Assembly (NCBI RefSeq): GCF_014647875.1
Contig: NZ_BMQA01000066.1
Span: forward strand, 1-33,898
DNA length: 33,898 bases
Origin: Streptomyces brasiliensis
GTDB taxonomy: Bacteria; Actinomycetota; Actinomycetes; Streptomycetales; Streptomycetaceae
Reading direction: 5' to 3'
The notes under the pieces are model-generated. The model worked only from the letters and a program-made list of their open reading frames with translations, had not been told where the DNA came from and searched no databases. Positions 7,164 to 15,106 of this stretch are shown piece by piece (within the stretch, counting starts at the first letter, position 1; each line of letters opens with the position of its first letter). A program made the translations under genes and the position numbers.

Positions 7164-8084
7164 ATGCGAACAGATGGGACAAGGGAGTTGTTGGTCATGC
7201 GCGCTGCCGTGGTGAGGACGTTCGGCGGGCCGGAGGTCGTGGAGATCGCGGAGAGCGAGGTGCCCGCGCCGGGTGCGCGGCAGGTGCGGATCAAGGTGGC
7301 CGCCGCCGCGCTGAACCCGGTGGACGCGGGTGTGCGGGCCGGTGTGTTCGGCGGGGCCGGCAAGCAGATCGGGTTCGGCTGGGACGTGGCGGGGACGGTC
7401 GACGCCGTGGGCGTGGCCACCGCCTGGAGCGTGGGCGACGAGGTGGTGGCGCTCGATCAGGGCATGGTGAAGCCGCTGGGCACACATGCCGAGTACGTCG
7501 TCGTGGACACGGACGCCGTGGCCAAGGCGCCGGCGACGGTGGACGCGGTGCACGCGGCCACGCTGCCCCTGAACGCGCTGACCGCCGTACAGGCCCTGGA
7601 TCTGCTGGAGTTGGAGCCGGGACGGTCGCTGCTGGTGACCGGTGCGGCCGGTGCGGTCGGCGGGTTCGCCGTGCAGCTCGCCGCGCATCGCGGCATCGCG
7701 GTGACCGGGCTGGCGCGGGACGGGGACAAGGAGCTCGTACGGTCCCTGGGCGCGGCCGGTTTCGCGGTCACGGGGACCGCGGGCGGCTTCGACGCCGTCC
7801 TCGACACGGCCGTCCTCGGTGAGGCGGCCCTGGCGTGGGTGCGGGACGGGGGTGTGTACGCCGGTGTGATCCCGCAGGCCCACCCGGCGTCCGAGCGCGG
7901 TGTGCGGACCACGTCCGTCGCGGTGAGCGCGGACGGGGCGCGGCTGGGCGAGCTGGTCCGGCTGGTGGACGAGGGGGTGCTGACGCTGCGGGTGGCCGAG
8001 ACGTACCCGCTGGCCGAGGCGGCGAAGGCGCACGCCCGTCTCGCGGAGGGCGGGATGCGCGGGCGGCTGGTGCTGGTGCCGTAA
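7164..8084 (+). CDS. Zinc-independent NADP-dependent alcohol dehydrogenase / quinone reductase family
   Basis: This is a 306-residue medium-chain reductase. The N-terminal GroES-like domain starts at AAVVRTFGGPEVVE, and the nucleotide-binding motif GAAGAVGG is at about residues 160-167. The cysteines and GHE motif of zinc enzymes are absent, placing it with the quinone oxidoreductases (QOR/MDR group). The ATG at 7164 is preferred because GGAGGAGA precedes it at 5-8 nt. ATG 7197, where the family homology begins, also has a GGGAG and remains possible. It is divergent from the HxlR regulator, and quinone or electrophile induction through that regulator is likely. The substrate is unknown. Confidence 0.9.
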   Translation: MRTDGTRELLVMRAAVVRTFGGPEVVEIAESEVPAPGARQVRIKVAAAALNPVDAGVRAGVFGGAGKQIGFGWDVAGTVDAVGVATAWSVGDEVVALDQGMVKPLGTHAEYVVVDTDAVAKAPATVDAVHAATLPLNALTAVQALDLLELEPGRSLLVTGAAGAVGGFAVQLAAHRGIAVTGLARDGDKELVRSLGAAGFAVTGTAGGFDAVLDTAVLGEAALAWVRDGGVYAGVIPQAHPASERGVRTTSVAVSADGARLGELVRLVDEGVLTLRVAETYPLAEAAKAHARLAEGGMRGRLVLVP

Positions 8085-8114
8085 GTCCACGGTCACCTCT
8101 GGTGCACGGCACCT

Positions 8115-8930
8115 CTAGCGCACGGCCTGTGCGTACGCCCCCGGCGGTACCCCCACCGTCGACGTGAAGTCGCGCACCAGGTGGGCCTGGTCGGCGTAGC
8201 CGAGGTCGGCGGCCAGGTCCGCCCAGCCCACCGCCCTCTCGGTCTCGGCGCGTTCCAGGGCCTCGTGGATGCGGTAGCGCAGGATGACCCACTTGGGGCC
8301 GACCCCGACGTACGCGGCGAACAGCCGTTGCAGCAGTCGTACGGACACACCTTCGGCGCGGGCGAAGGCGGTGACGCGGCGGATCGTGCGGTCGGTGCGG
8401 ATGCGCTCGACCAGGGCCGTGGCGAGTTCGGCCTGGGGGTCGGGGCGGGGGTCGAGGGCGAGGAGGAACGCGTCGAGGGCGGCGACGCGGGCCTCCTCGT
8501 CGTCCGGGGTGAGGACGGCCGGGAGAGCGGCGGGCAGGTGGCCGGGCGGGAAGATCCCGGGGGAGCGGACGCGGCGGCCCGTCCAGTCCGTGACCGGCTG
8601 CGCGGGGGCGAAGGGGCGGAAGCTGCCCGGCCGGAACTTGATGCCGCACACCCGGCCCCGTTCCTCCAGCCGCTGGGTGAAGAGGCCGAGCTGGACGCCC
8701 GCGACCTCGACGAAGGGGTCCTCGCGCGCGAAGCGCTGGAAGACGACGTGGACCGCGGGGTGGGGGACCACCTGGGAGACGTACGGCTCGGTGAGGTTCC
8801 AGTCGATCAGCCAGTAGTGCTCGACGCGGGCGCGCAGCGGCTCGGCGGGCTCGCGCAGGCGGAAGTCCACCCGTGCGAAGAGGTCCGCGGCGTCGACGAT
8901 GCCTCGGGTGTCACGGCGTGGGGTGGCCAT
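8115..8930 (-). CDS. AraC family transcriptional regulator with N-terminal DUF6597-like domain
   Basis: This is a 271-residue regulator. The N-terminal half (about residues 15-140, EHYWLIDWNL, PHPAVHVVFQ, GIKFRPGSFRPF) resembles the DUF6597 sensor domain found before AraC helix-turn-helix domains. The C-terminal AraC domain includes SVRLLQRLFAAYVGVGPKWVIL and the second helix-turn-helix DLAADLGYADQAHLVRDFTSTVGVPPGAY. ATG 8930 has no clear ribosome site, and the transcript may be nearly leaderless. It is divergent from the LLM flavin oxidoreductase gene, 105 bp away, and may control it. The gene converges on the quinone-reductase gene. Confidence 0.9.
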   Translation of the reverse strand: MATPRRDTRGIVDAADLFARVDFRLREPAEPLRARVEHYWLIDWNLTEPYVSQVVPHPAVHVVFQRFAREDPFVEVAGVQLGLFTQRLEERGRVCGIKFRPGSFRPFAPAQPVTDWTGRRVRSPGIFPPGHLPAALPAVLTPDDEEARVAALDAFLLALDPRPDPQAELATALVERIRTDRTIRRVTAFARAEGVSVRLLQRLFAAYVGVGPKWVILRYRIHEALERAETERAVGWADLAADLGYADQAHLVRDFTSTVGVPPGAYAQAVR

Positions 8931-8997
8931 GCGGGGATCGTAGGACGGGCCACCGACAGCGGGCGGAATACCGGGCGGGTGGTCGCCGTTGGAGGGG

Positions 8998-9017
8998 TAT
9001 AGTTGAAGCGTCAACCA
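8998..9017 (+). promoter_or_regulatory. Promoter -10 box overlapped by an operator-like dyad
   Basis: TATAGT at 8998-9003 is an excellent -10 hexamer for the LLM oxidoreductase gene. It runs into the dyad TAGTTGA-N4-TCAACCA (9000-9017; 7-bp arms, one mismatch; inner GTTGA/TCAAC perfect). A TTGA/TCAA dyad on the promoter is typical of MarR-like repressor sites. No convincing -35 box is seen. Confidence 0.5.
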
Positions 9018-9035
9018 CTTGGAGGGTGAGCGACC

Positions 9036-10148
9036 ATGCAGTTCGGGATCTTCAGCGTCGGCGACGTCACGCCGGACCCCACCACGGGCCGTACGCCGAC
9101 GGAGCGCGAGCGGATCAAGGCCATGGTCGCCATCGCCCTGAAGGCCGAGGAGGTCGGCCTGGACGTCTTCGCGACCGGTGAGCACCACAACCCGCCGTTC
9201 GTCCCGTCGTCCCCGACCACGATGCTCGGCTACATAGCGGCGAAGACGCAGAAGCTGGTCCTCTCCACCTCGACCACGCTGATCACCACGAACGACCCGG
9301 TGAAGATCGCCGAGGACTTCGCGATGCTCCAGCACCTGGCCGACGGGCGCATGGACCTGATGATGGGCCGCGGCAACACCGGTCCCGTCTACCCCTGGTT
9401 CGGGCAGGACATCCGCCAGGGCATCAACCTGGCGATCGAGAACTACGCCCTGCTCCACCGGCTGTGGCGCGAGGACGTGGTGAACTGGGAGGGCAAGTTC
9501 CGCACCCCGCTGCAGGGCTTCACCTCCACGCCCCGCCCGCTGGACGACGTCCCGCCGTTCGTCTGGCACGGCTCCATCCGCTCGCCCGAGATCGCGGAAC
9601 AGGCCGCGTACTACGGCGACGGCTTCTTCCACAACAACATCTTCTGGCCGGCCGACCACACCAAGCGGATGGTCGAGCTGTACCGGGCGCGCTACGCCCA
9701 CTACGGGCACGGCACCCCGGAGCAGGCCATCGTCGGCCTGGGCGGTCAGGTGTTCATGCGGAAGAACTCGCAGGACGCCGTGCGCGAGTTCCGGCCGTAC
9801 TTCGACAACGCCCCGGTCTACGGCCACGGTCCGTCCCTGGAGGACTTCACCGAGCAGACCCCGCTGACCGTCGGCTCGCCGCAGCAGGTGATCGAGAAGA
9901 CGCTGGGCTTCCGCGAGTACGCCGGCGACTACCAGCGCCAGCTGTTCCTGATGGACCACGCCGGTCTCCCGCTGAAGACCGTCCTCGAGCAGCTCGACCT
10001 GCTCGGCGAGGAGGTCGTGCCGGTGCTGCGCGAGGAGTTCGCCAAGGGCCGTCCCGCGAACGTGCCGGACGCGCCGACCCACCAGTCCCTGCTGGCGGCC
10101 AAGAACAGCGCCGCCGCGGACACCGCTTCCGAAGGGGTGAACGCATGA
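9036..10148 (+). CDS. LLM class flavin-dependent oxidoreductase (CE1758-like)
   Basis: This is a 370-residue luciferase-like monooxygenase family protein with a TIM-barrel fold that uses reduced flavin. Characteristic segments are MQFGIFSVGD, ATGEHHNPPF, the LADGRMDLMMGRGN phosphate-binding region and GSPQQVIEKTLGFREYAG. It is translationally coupled (ATGA overlap at 10145-10148) to an NADPH-dependent FMN-reductase-like gene. That arrangement is the recognised 'LLM duo' (CE1758/CE1759 families), in which the partner would supply reduced FMN. The start ATG follows GGAGGGTGA. The substrate is unknown. The upstream promoter carries an operator-like dyad and a divergent AraC gene. Confidence 0.93.
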   Translation: MQFGIFSVGDVTPDPTTGRTPTERERIKAMVAIALKAEEVGLDVFATGEHHNPPFVPSSPTTMLGYIAAKTQKLVLSTSTTLITTNDPVKIAEDFAMLQHLADGRMDLMMGRGNTGPVYPWFGQDIRQGINLAIENYALLHRLWREDVVNWEGKFRTPLQGFTSTPRPLDDVPPFVWHGSIRSPEIAEQAAYYGDGFFHNNIFWPADHTKRMVELYRARYAHYGHGTPEQAIVGLGGQVFMRKNSQDAVREFRPYFDNAPVYGHGPSLEDFTEQTPLTVGSPQQVIEKTLGFREYAGDYQRQLFLMDHAGLPLKTVLEQLDLLGEEVVPVLREEFAKGRPANVPDAPTHQSLLAAKNSAAADTASEGVNA

Positions 10149-10732
10149 AGCTCGTCGTCGTCTCCGCGGGACTGAGCGTGCCGTCCTCCACGCGGCTGCT
10201 GGCCGACCGGCTGGCCGCCGCGGTGGACCGGCAGGCCCCGGTCGACCTGCAGGTGATCGAGCTGCGTGACCTCGCCGTCGAGATCGCGCACAACTTCACC
10301 AACGGCTTCCCGGGCCGCGAGCTGGCCGCCGCGCAGCAGGCGGTGACCGAGGCGGACGGCCTGATCGTCGTCACGCCGGTGTTCACGGCGTCGTACAGCG
10401 GGCTGTTCAAGTCCTTCTTCGACGTGCTGGACAAGGAGGCGCTGGCCGGCAAACCGGTGCTGATCGCCGCGACGGGGGGCACCGCCCGGCACTCCCTGGT
10501 CCTGGAGCACGCACTGCGTCCGCTCTTCGCCTATCTGCGGGCCGTGGTCGTCCCGACCGCCGTGTACGCGGCCTCGGAGGACTGGGGCGCGGAGGGTCTG
10601 CCCGAGCGGATCGACCGGGCGGCGGGCGAGCTGGCCGCCCTGATGCAGGGGCTGTCCACGGCAGCCCGGCCGGCCAAGCACGACCTCGAGGTCGTGCCGT
10701 TCGCCGAGCAGCTGGCAAAGCTCAGCGCATGA
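10145..10732 (+). CDS. NADPH-dependent FMN reductase, partner of the LLM oxidoreductase (CE1759-like)
   Basis: This is a 195-residue flavodoxin-like protein. It has the N-terminal beta-strand and phosphate-binding loop (LVVVSAGLSVPSSTRLLADRL), the ITPVF-like strand VVTPVFTASYSGLFKSFFD, and ATGGTARHSLVLEHALRPLF. These are the hallmarks of the NADPH-dependent FMN reductase family, and specifically of the CE1759 type found beside LLM oxidoreductases. Its ATG lies inside the stop of the preceding gene, so a fixed ratio of the two proteins is expected. It probably feeds reduced FMN to its neighbour in the cytoplasm. Confidence 0.92.
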   Translation: MKLVVVSAGLSVPSSTRLLADRLAAAVDRQAPVDLQVIELRDLAVEIAHNFTNGFPGRELAAAQQAVTEADGLIVVTPVFTASYSGLFKSFFDVLDKEALAGKPVLIAATGGTARHSLVLEHALRPLFAYLRAVVVPTAVYAASEDWGAEGLPERIDRAAGELAALMQGLSTAARPAKHDLEVVPFAEQLAKLSA

Positions 10733-10865
10733 CGACGTGCGACGGTGAGAAGACGGTAGGCGCGGTGCGCGGGTTGCGTCCGTGACGGTGAGAGCCGGGT
10801 AAAAAGGGTGATCGCAGACCCGTTCGCCCCGGCCGAACAGCCGGACGCCTTGGCAGACTGGGTGC

Positions 10866-11594
10866 GTGTCCCAGACTGTGCTGCTCGCCGAAGACGACCG
10901 CGCCATCCGTCACGCCCTGGAGCGGGCCCTGACCCTGGAGGGTTACCGGGTGACGGCCGTCGCCGACGGTGTGGAGGCGCTCGCGCAGGCCCACCGCACG
11001 GCGCCGGACGTCCTCCTCCTCGACGTGATGATGCCCGGCATCGACGGGCTCCAGGTGTGCCGGGTGCTGCGCGCCGAGGGCGACCGCACACCGATCCTGA
11101 TGCTCACCGCCCTGGTGGAGACCGCCGACCGGATCGCGGGCCTGGACGCGGGAGCGGACGACTACGTCGTCAAGCCCTTCGACGTCGAGGAGGTCTTCGC
11201 CCGCCTGCGCGCCCTGCTCCGGCGCACCACCCCCGTGACCGCCGGAAGCGCCGGGGCCGAGCCCGCCAAGGGATCGCCGCAGGTCTCCGACCGGCAGCTG
11301 CTCGAGGCCGCCGGACTGCGCATGGACCTCCAGGCCCGCCGGGCCTGGCGCGGCGGGCGCGAGCTGGAGCTGACCCGCACCGAGTTCGAGCTGCTCGAAC
11401 TGCTCGTCCGCAACGCCGGCATCGTCCTCGACCACTCCACCATCTACGACCGCATCTGGGGCTACGACTTCGGCCCCGGCTCCAAGAACCTCGCCGTCTA
11501 CGTCGGCTACCTGCGCCGCAAGCTCGACGAGCCCGGCGCGCCGCAGCTGATCCACACCGTGCGGGGTGTGGGTTACGTGCTGCGGGAGGACTGA
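10866..11594 (+). CDS. OmpR/PhoB-type response regulator
   Basis: This is a 242-residue regulator. The receiver domain covers residues 1-120, with the acidic pocket EDD at 9-11, phospho-acceptor Asp53, Thr81 and Lys103. A winged-helix DNA-binding domain follows (about 145-240): RELELTRTEFELLELLVRNAG, then YVGYLRRKLDEPG, ending HTVRGVGYVLRED. It resembles the MprA group of actinobacterial regulators. The GTG at 10866 has no ribosome site, and CAGACT just upstream could be a -10 box, so the mRNA may be leaderless. The stop is immediately followed by the kinase start. Confidence 0.94.
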   Translation: MSQTVLLAEDDRAIRHALERALTLEGYRVTAVADGVEALAQAHRTAPDVLLLDVMMPGIDGLQVCRVLRAEGDRTPILMLTALVETADRIAGLDAGADDYVVKPFDVEEVFARLRALLRRTTPVTAGSAGAEPAKGSPQVSDRQLLEAAGLRMDLQARRAWRGGRELELTRTEFELLELLVRNAGIVLDHSTIYDRIWGYDFGPGSKNLAVYVGYLRRKLDEPGAPQLIHTVRGVGYVLRED

Positions 11595-13034
11595 GTGGGC
11601 CGTCTGCGGCGGGCGCTCGCCCGGCGCCGGCCGGGGCTCGTCTCGCTCCGGACCACGTTCGCCGTCTCCTTCGCGGCCGTCACCGCCGCCGTCACGATCC
11701 TCGTCGGCATCCTGTCCTACGGCGCCGCCGCCCGGCTCGTCCGCTTCGACCAGCAGTCGGTGTTCACGCAGGTCGTCCAGGACGTGCAGGGCGAGGTGCG
11801 GCAGCACCAGATGGTCCCGGAGGACTTCAGCTCCTCCCGGCCCGGCCACGACGTCGTACGGCCCAGCCGCACCGACGTCCAGGTGCTGGGCGCGCAGGGG
11901 CAGATCGTCGACCACGGCAGCCCGGTGCTGCCCGTCACCGCCAAGGACCGGGCCGTCGCCCGTGCGGGCGAGGCCGGGAAGACCGTCCAGTACAAGGACG
12001 TCCGGGTCTCCGACGACCTGTTCCGGGTCGCCACCGTCGCGCTCGGCGACGGGCGGGGCGCGGTGCAGGTCGCGCAGGAGTTCAGCGACACCGAGGACCT
12101 GCTGCGGGCGCTCCAGCAGCGGACGCTCGTGCTGATGTCCGCCGTCGTGGTCGCCGCCGGGCTGTTCGGCTGGTGGCTGGCCCGCCGCATCACCCGGCGC
12201 CTGGTCATGCTGACCTCGGCCGCCGAGGACGTCGCCCGCACCCGTCGCCTGGGCATCGAGGTGCCCGTCGCAGGCCTCGACGAGGTGGGGCGCCTGGGCC
12301 GCGCCTTCGACCGGATGCTCGGCCGCCTCGCCCAGTCCGAGGAGGACCAGCGGCGCCTGGTCCAGGACGCGGGCCACGAACTGCGCACCCCGCTGACGTC
12401 GCTGCGGACGAACATCTCCCTGCTGCGCCGCATCGACGAACTGCCGCCCGAGACACGGGACGACCTGGTCGCCGACCTCACCCAGGAAGCCCGCGAACTG
12501 ACCGACCTGGTCAACGAGTTGGTCGATCTCGCCGCCGGGCAGTCCGACACCGAGCCGCCGCAGCGGGTGGACATCGCCGACATCGCCGAGGACGTGGTGG
12601 GTCTCGCCCGCCGCCGCACCGGGCGGGAGATCGTGCTGCGGGCGCGCGGCGACACCAGTACCGACGGGCGGCCCGGCATGCTCCAGCGGGCGGTGTCCAA
12701 CCTGGTCGAGAACGCCGCCAAGTTCGACCGGGGCGGCACGTCGCCCATCGAGGTCGCCGTCACCGGGCCCGCCCGGCCCGGGACCGTACGTGTCGAGGTC
12801 CTCGACCGCGGTCCCGGTATCGCCGACGGCGACCTGATCCGCATCTTCGACCGCTTCTACCGAGCCGCCGACGCCCGCTCCCAACCCGGCTCCGGCCTCG
12901 GCCTGTCCATCGTCCGCGAGGTCGCCATGGCCCACGGCGGAGCACCGTTCGCCTTCCGCCGGGAGGGGGGCGGTTCGGTGATCGGGTTTACGGTGGGCGG
13001 GGTGATTCCGGGAGGGGCTCGGAAGGAGGGGTGA
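11595..13034 (+). CDS. Sensor histidine kinase (HAMP, MprB-like)
   Basis: This is a 479-residue membrane kinase. TM1 is at about 22-46, an extracytoplasmic sensor loop of about 130 residues follows, and TM2 is at about 178-197. Then come a HAMP domain (RRITRRLVMLTSAAEDV) and the H-box DAGHELRTPLTSLR with His261. The ATP-binding domain has N-box NLVENAAKF, G1 DRGPGIAD and G2 GSGLGLSI. GTG 11595 abuts the response regulator stop, so the two are translationally coupled and almost surely a cognate pair. A GNAT gene follows after 1 nt. The domain order and motifs resemble MprB, an envelope-stress kinase, but the sensed signal cannot be inferred. Confidence 0.94.
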   Translation: MGRLRRALARRRPGLVSLRTTFAVSFAAVTAAVTILVGILSYGAAARLVRFDQQSVFTQVVQDVQGEVRQHQMVPEDFSSSRPGHDVVRPSRTDVQVLGAQGQIVDHGSPVLPVTAKDRAVARAGEAGKTVQYKDVRVSDDLFRVATVALGDGRGAVQVAQEFSDTEDLLRALQQRTLVLMSAVVVAAGLFGWWLARRITRRLVMLTSAAEDVARTRRLGIEVPVAGLDEVGRLGRAFDRMLGRLAQSEEDQRRLVQDAGHELRTPLTSLRTNISLLRRIDELPPETRDDLVADLTQEARELTDLVNELVDLAAGQSDTEPPQRVDIADIAEDVVGLARRRTGREIVLRARGDTSTDGRPGMLQRAVSNLVENAAKFDRGGTSPIEVAVTGPARPGTVRVEVLDRGPGIADGDLIRIFDRFYRAADARSQPGSGLGLSIVREVAMAHGGAPFAFRREGGGSVIGFTVGGVIPGGARKEG

Positions 13035-13035
13035 C

Positions 13036-13758
13036 GTGGACGGTCCGACCGCCGATGGGCCGGCGCATCTCGTCTGGGCGCGGCAGGCCGGGGCCGACGG
13101 GCGGCCGGGACCCGGTGTGCGGGTCTTCCGGTCCGGGTCGGCCGTCGCCGTGGCCGGCCCACGGCTGTCCGGGCGTGACCGGATCGCGGTCACCGGGTCG
13201 GCCGAGGACGCGCTTCCACTGGTCCGGGACGTGCTCGCCGAGGTCGGTCCGACCTACCGCCCCTTCGGGGACGCCGCGCTGATCGACGCGCTGGTGCGGG
13301 GGATCCCGGAACTCGTCCCCGGACCGCGTTCCTTCCTCTGGATGGTGACGGACCAGCCTCCGGTGCCCGTCACCGGCGTGGACTGGCTGGACCCGGACGG
13401 CGAGGACGCCGCGCGGGCGCTCTTCGCTCTCTGCTTCCCCGACTCGTACGCCCAGCCCGGCCGGCCCGGCGTCCGCCGCTGGGCCGGTGCGGAAGGCGCC
13501 GACGGCGAGGCCCTCGCCGTCGCGGCCGACGCCTGGTCCGCGGACGGCTGCGGATTCATGGCCGGGGTGGTCACGCATCCGCGCGCCCGCGGGCGAGGGC
13601 TCGGTGCGGCCGTCTCCCGGTTCGTCGTCGATGCGCTGGTACGGCGGTACGGGCGCGCCGCGCTGATGGTGGACGCGACCAACGCCGCGGCGATCGCGGT
13701 GTACGAGCGGGCCGGGATGCGCGGACGTCTGTTCGGGGCGGCGGGCGTGGGGCGATGA
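13036..13758 (+). CDS. GNAT family N-acetyltransferase
   Basis: This is a 240-residue protein starting with GTG 13036, preceded by GGAAGGAGG inside the kinase 3' end and only 1 nt after its stop. The C-terminal half holds the acetyl-CoA fold: GVVTHPRARGRGLGAAVSRFVVDAL matches the (R/Q)xxGxG/A motif A, and ATNAAAIAVYERAGMRGR matches motif B. The N-terminal half (1-110) is a less conserved extra domain, perhaps a second degenerate GNAT fold. Its place as third gene of a two-component operon suggests co-expression with the signalling pair. The substrate is unknown. Confidence 0.87.
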   Translation: MDGPTADGPAHLVWARQAGADGRPGPGVRVFRSGSAVAVAGPRLSGRDRIAVTGSAEDALPLVRDVLAEVGPTYRPFGDAALIDALVRGIPELVPGPRSFLWMVTDQPPVPVTGVDWLDPDGEDAARALFALCFPDSYAQPGRPGVRRWAGAEGADGEALAVAADAWSADGCGFMAGVVTHPRARGRGLGAAVSRFVVDALVRRYGRAALMVDATNAAAIAVYERAGMRGRLFGAAGVGR

Positions 13759-13837
13759 TCGGGGTGCAAGCCACGATCACCCCCTGAACGCACGGTCACG
13801 CCGAACGGCGCGATCGCCGCCCGAGAAGGAGCCCGGC

Positions 13838-15106
13838 ATGCTGACCGACGACGAGGCCGCCGCCCTCGCGCACCTCGACGAGGCCGGCATCGGCCGGACC
13901 CTGCTCGAGCTGATCGAGGTTCCGAGCCTGACCGGGAGCGCCGCAGAGTCGGAGCTGCAGCACCTGCTGGCCGGGCGGCTGGAGCGGCTCGGTCTCGACG
14001 TCGATCTGTGGTCGATGGACCTGCCCGAGCTGCTCGCCGAACCCGGCTTCCCCGGCATGGAGGTGGAGCGCGAGGAGGCGTGGGGTCTGGTCGGGCACAC
14101 GGCGGGCGGTGACGACGGGCCGACGCTGATCCTCCAGGGCCACGTGGACGTCGTACCGCCCGGGGACCTCGCCGCGTGGGGCGGCGACCCGTTCGTGCCG
14201 AGGGTGACCGGGGACGTCGTGCACGGGCGCGGAGCCTGCGACATGAAGGCGGGCCTGGCGGCGCACCTCGCGGCACTGGCGGCGGTCCGGGCGGCCGGGG
14301 TGCGGCTGCGCGGGAAGGTCGCCGTGCACTTCGTGGTCGGCGAGGAGGACGGCGGGATCGGCGCCTTCGGCACGCTCAGGCGCGGGTACGGCGGCGACGC
14401 CTGCGTGCTGACCGAGCCGACCTCCGGCACGCTGATCACCGCCAACGCGGGCGCGCTGACCTTCCGGATCACGGTCCCCGGCAAAGCGGCGCACGCCAGT
14501 TCCCGGGACGCCGGGGTCAGCGCGATCGACGCCTATGTGCCTCTGCACCGCGCGCTGGCCGAGCTGGAGACGGCCCGCAACTCCGGTCCCGACCCGCTGA
14601 TGGCCGAGTATCCGATCCCCTACGCCCTGTCCGTCGGCACCCTGCGCTCCGGCGACTGGGCGAGCAGCGTGCCGGACCTGCTGGTCGCCGAGGGGCGGCT
14701 CGGCGTACGGCTGGGGGAGGAACCGGCCGAGGCGCGCGCCGAGCTGGAGCGCCGGGTGGCCGAGGTGTGCGCCGCCGACCCCTGGCTGCGGGAGCATCCG
14801 GCGACGGTGACGTGGCCGGGCGGGCAGTTCGCGAGCGGGCGGCTGCCGGAGGGCCATCCGCTGCGGGACGAGGTGCGCGACGCGTGCGCCGACGCCAACG
14901 GCTGGGCCGCCCGGCCCCGGGAGCGCGGAGCGCCGTACGGCAGCGATCTCAGGCTCTACACCGGGGCGGGCATCCCCACGCTGCAGTTCGGGCCGGGCGA
15001 CGTGCGGGTGGCGCACAGCGCGCGGGAACACGTTTCCGTGCTTGAGGTGGTGGCGGTGGCACGGACCCTGGTGCTCACCGTGCTGCGGACAGTGGGGACG
15101 AAGTGA
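13838..15106 (+). CDS. M20 family metallopeptidase (ArgE/DapE-like)
   Basis: This is a 422-residue zinc-dependent amidohydrolase/peptidase. The metal and catalytic residues are all visible: His102 and Asp104 in GHVDVVPP, Asp135 in GRGACDMKAG, Glu169/Glu170 in GEEDGG, Glu193 in EPT, and a C-terminal His in VAHSAREH. A dimerisation domain lies between about residues 200 and 310 (AGALTFRITVPGKAAHAS). The start ATG follows GAAGGAG. The family includes acetylornithine deacetylase and succinyl-diaminopimelate desuccinylase; the exact substrate here is undetermined. Its last 32 bp overlap the 3' end of the convergent DUF2156 gene. Confidence 0.92.
   Translation: MLTDDEAAALAHLDEAGIGRTLLELIEVPSLTGSAAESELQHLLAGRLERLGLDVDLWSMDLPELLAEPGFPGMEVEREEAWGLVGHTAGGDDGPTLILQGHVDVVPPGDLAAWGGDPFVPRVTGDVVHGRGACDMKAGLAAHLAALAAVRAAGVRLRGKVAVHFVVGEEDGGIGAFGTLRRGYGGDACVLTEPTSGTLITANAGALTFRITVPGKAAHASSRDAGVSAIDAYVPLHRALAELETARNSGPDPLMAEYPIPYALSVGTLRSGDWASSVPDLLVAEGRLGVRLGEEPAEARAELERRVAEVCAADPWLREHPATVTWPGGQFASGRLPEGHPLRDEVRDACADANGWAARPRERGAPYGSDLRLYTGAGIPTLQFGPGDVRVAHSAREHVSVLEVVAVARTLVLTVLRTVGTK

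Noticed and set aside
8115..10082. 655-codon minus-strand frame extending the AraC regulator upstream through the LLM gene
   Set aside because: The part beyond 8930 is antisense to the LLM oxidoreductase; the regulator's own domain starts at the ATG at 8930.
11566..12135. Ser/Arg/Pro-rich 189-codon frame within the kinase gene
   Set aside because: Out-of-phase shadow of the histidine kinase with low-complexity composition.
10722..13193. 823-codon minus-strand frame opposite the two-component operon
   Set aside because: It is an antisense shadow; the plus-strand genes have complete receiver, kinase and GNAT motifs.
10808..13282. 824-codon plus-strand frame overlapping the response regulator and kinase
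   Set aside because: It runs in another phase through two clear genes and consists of Arg/Pro/Ala-rich low-complexity sequence.
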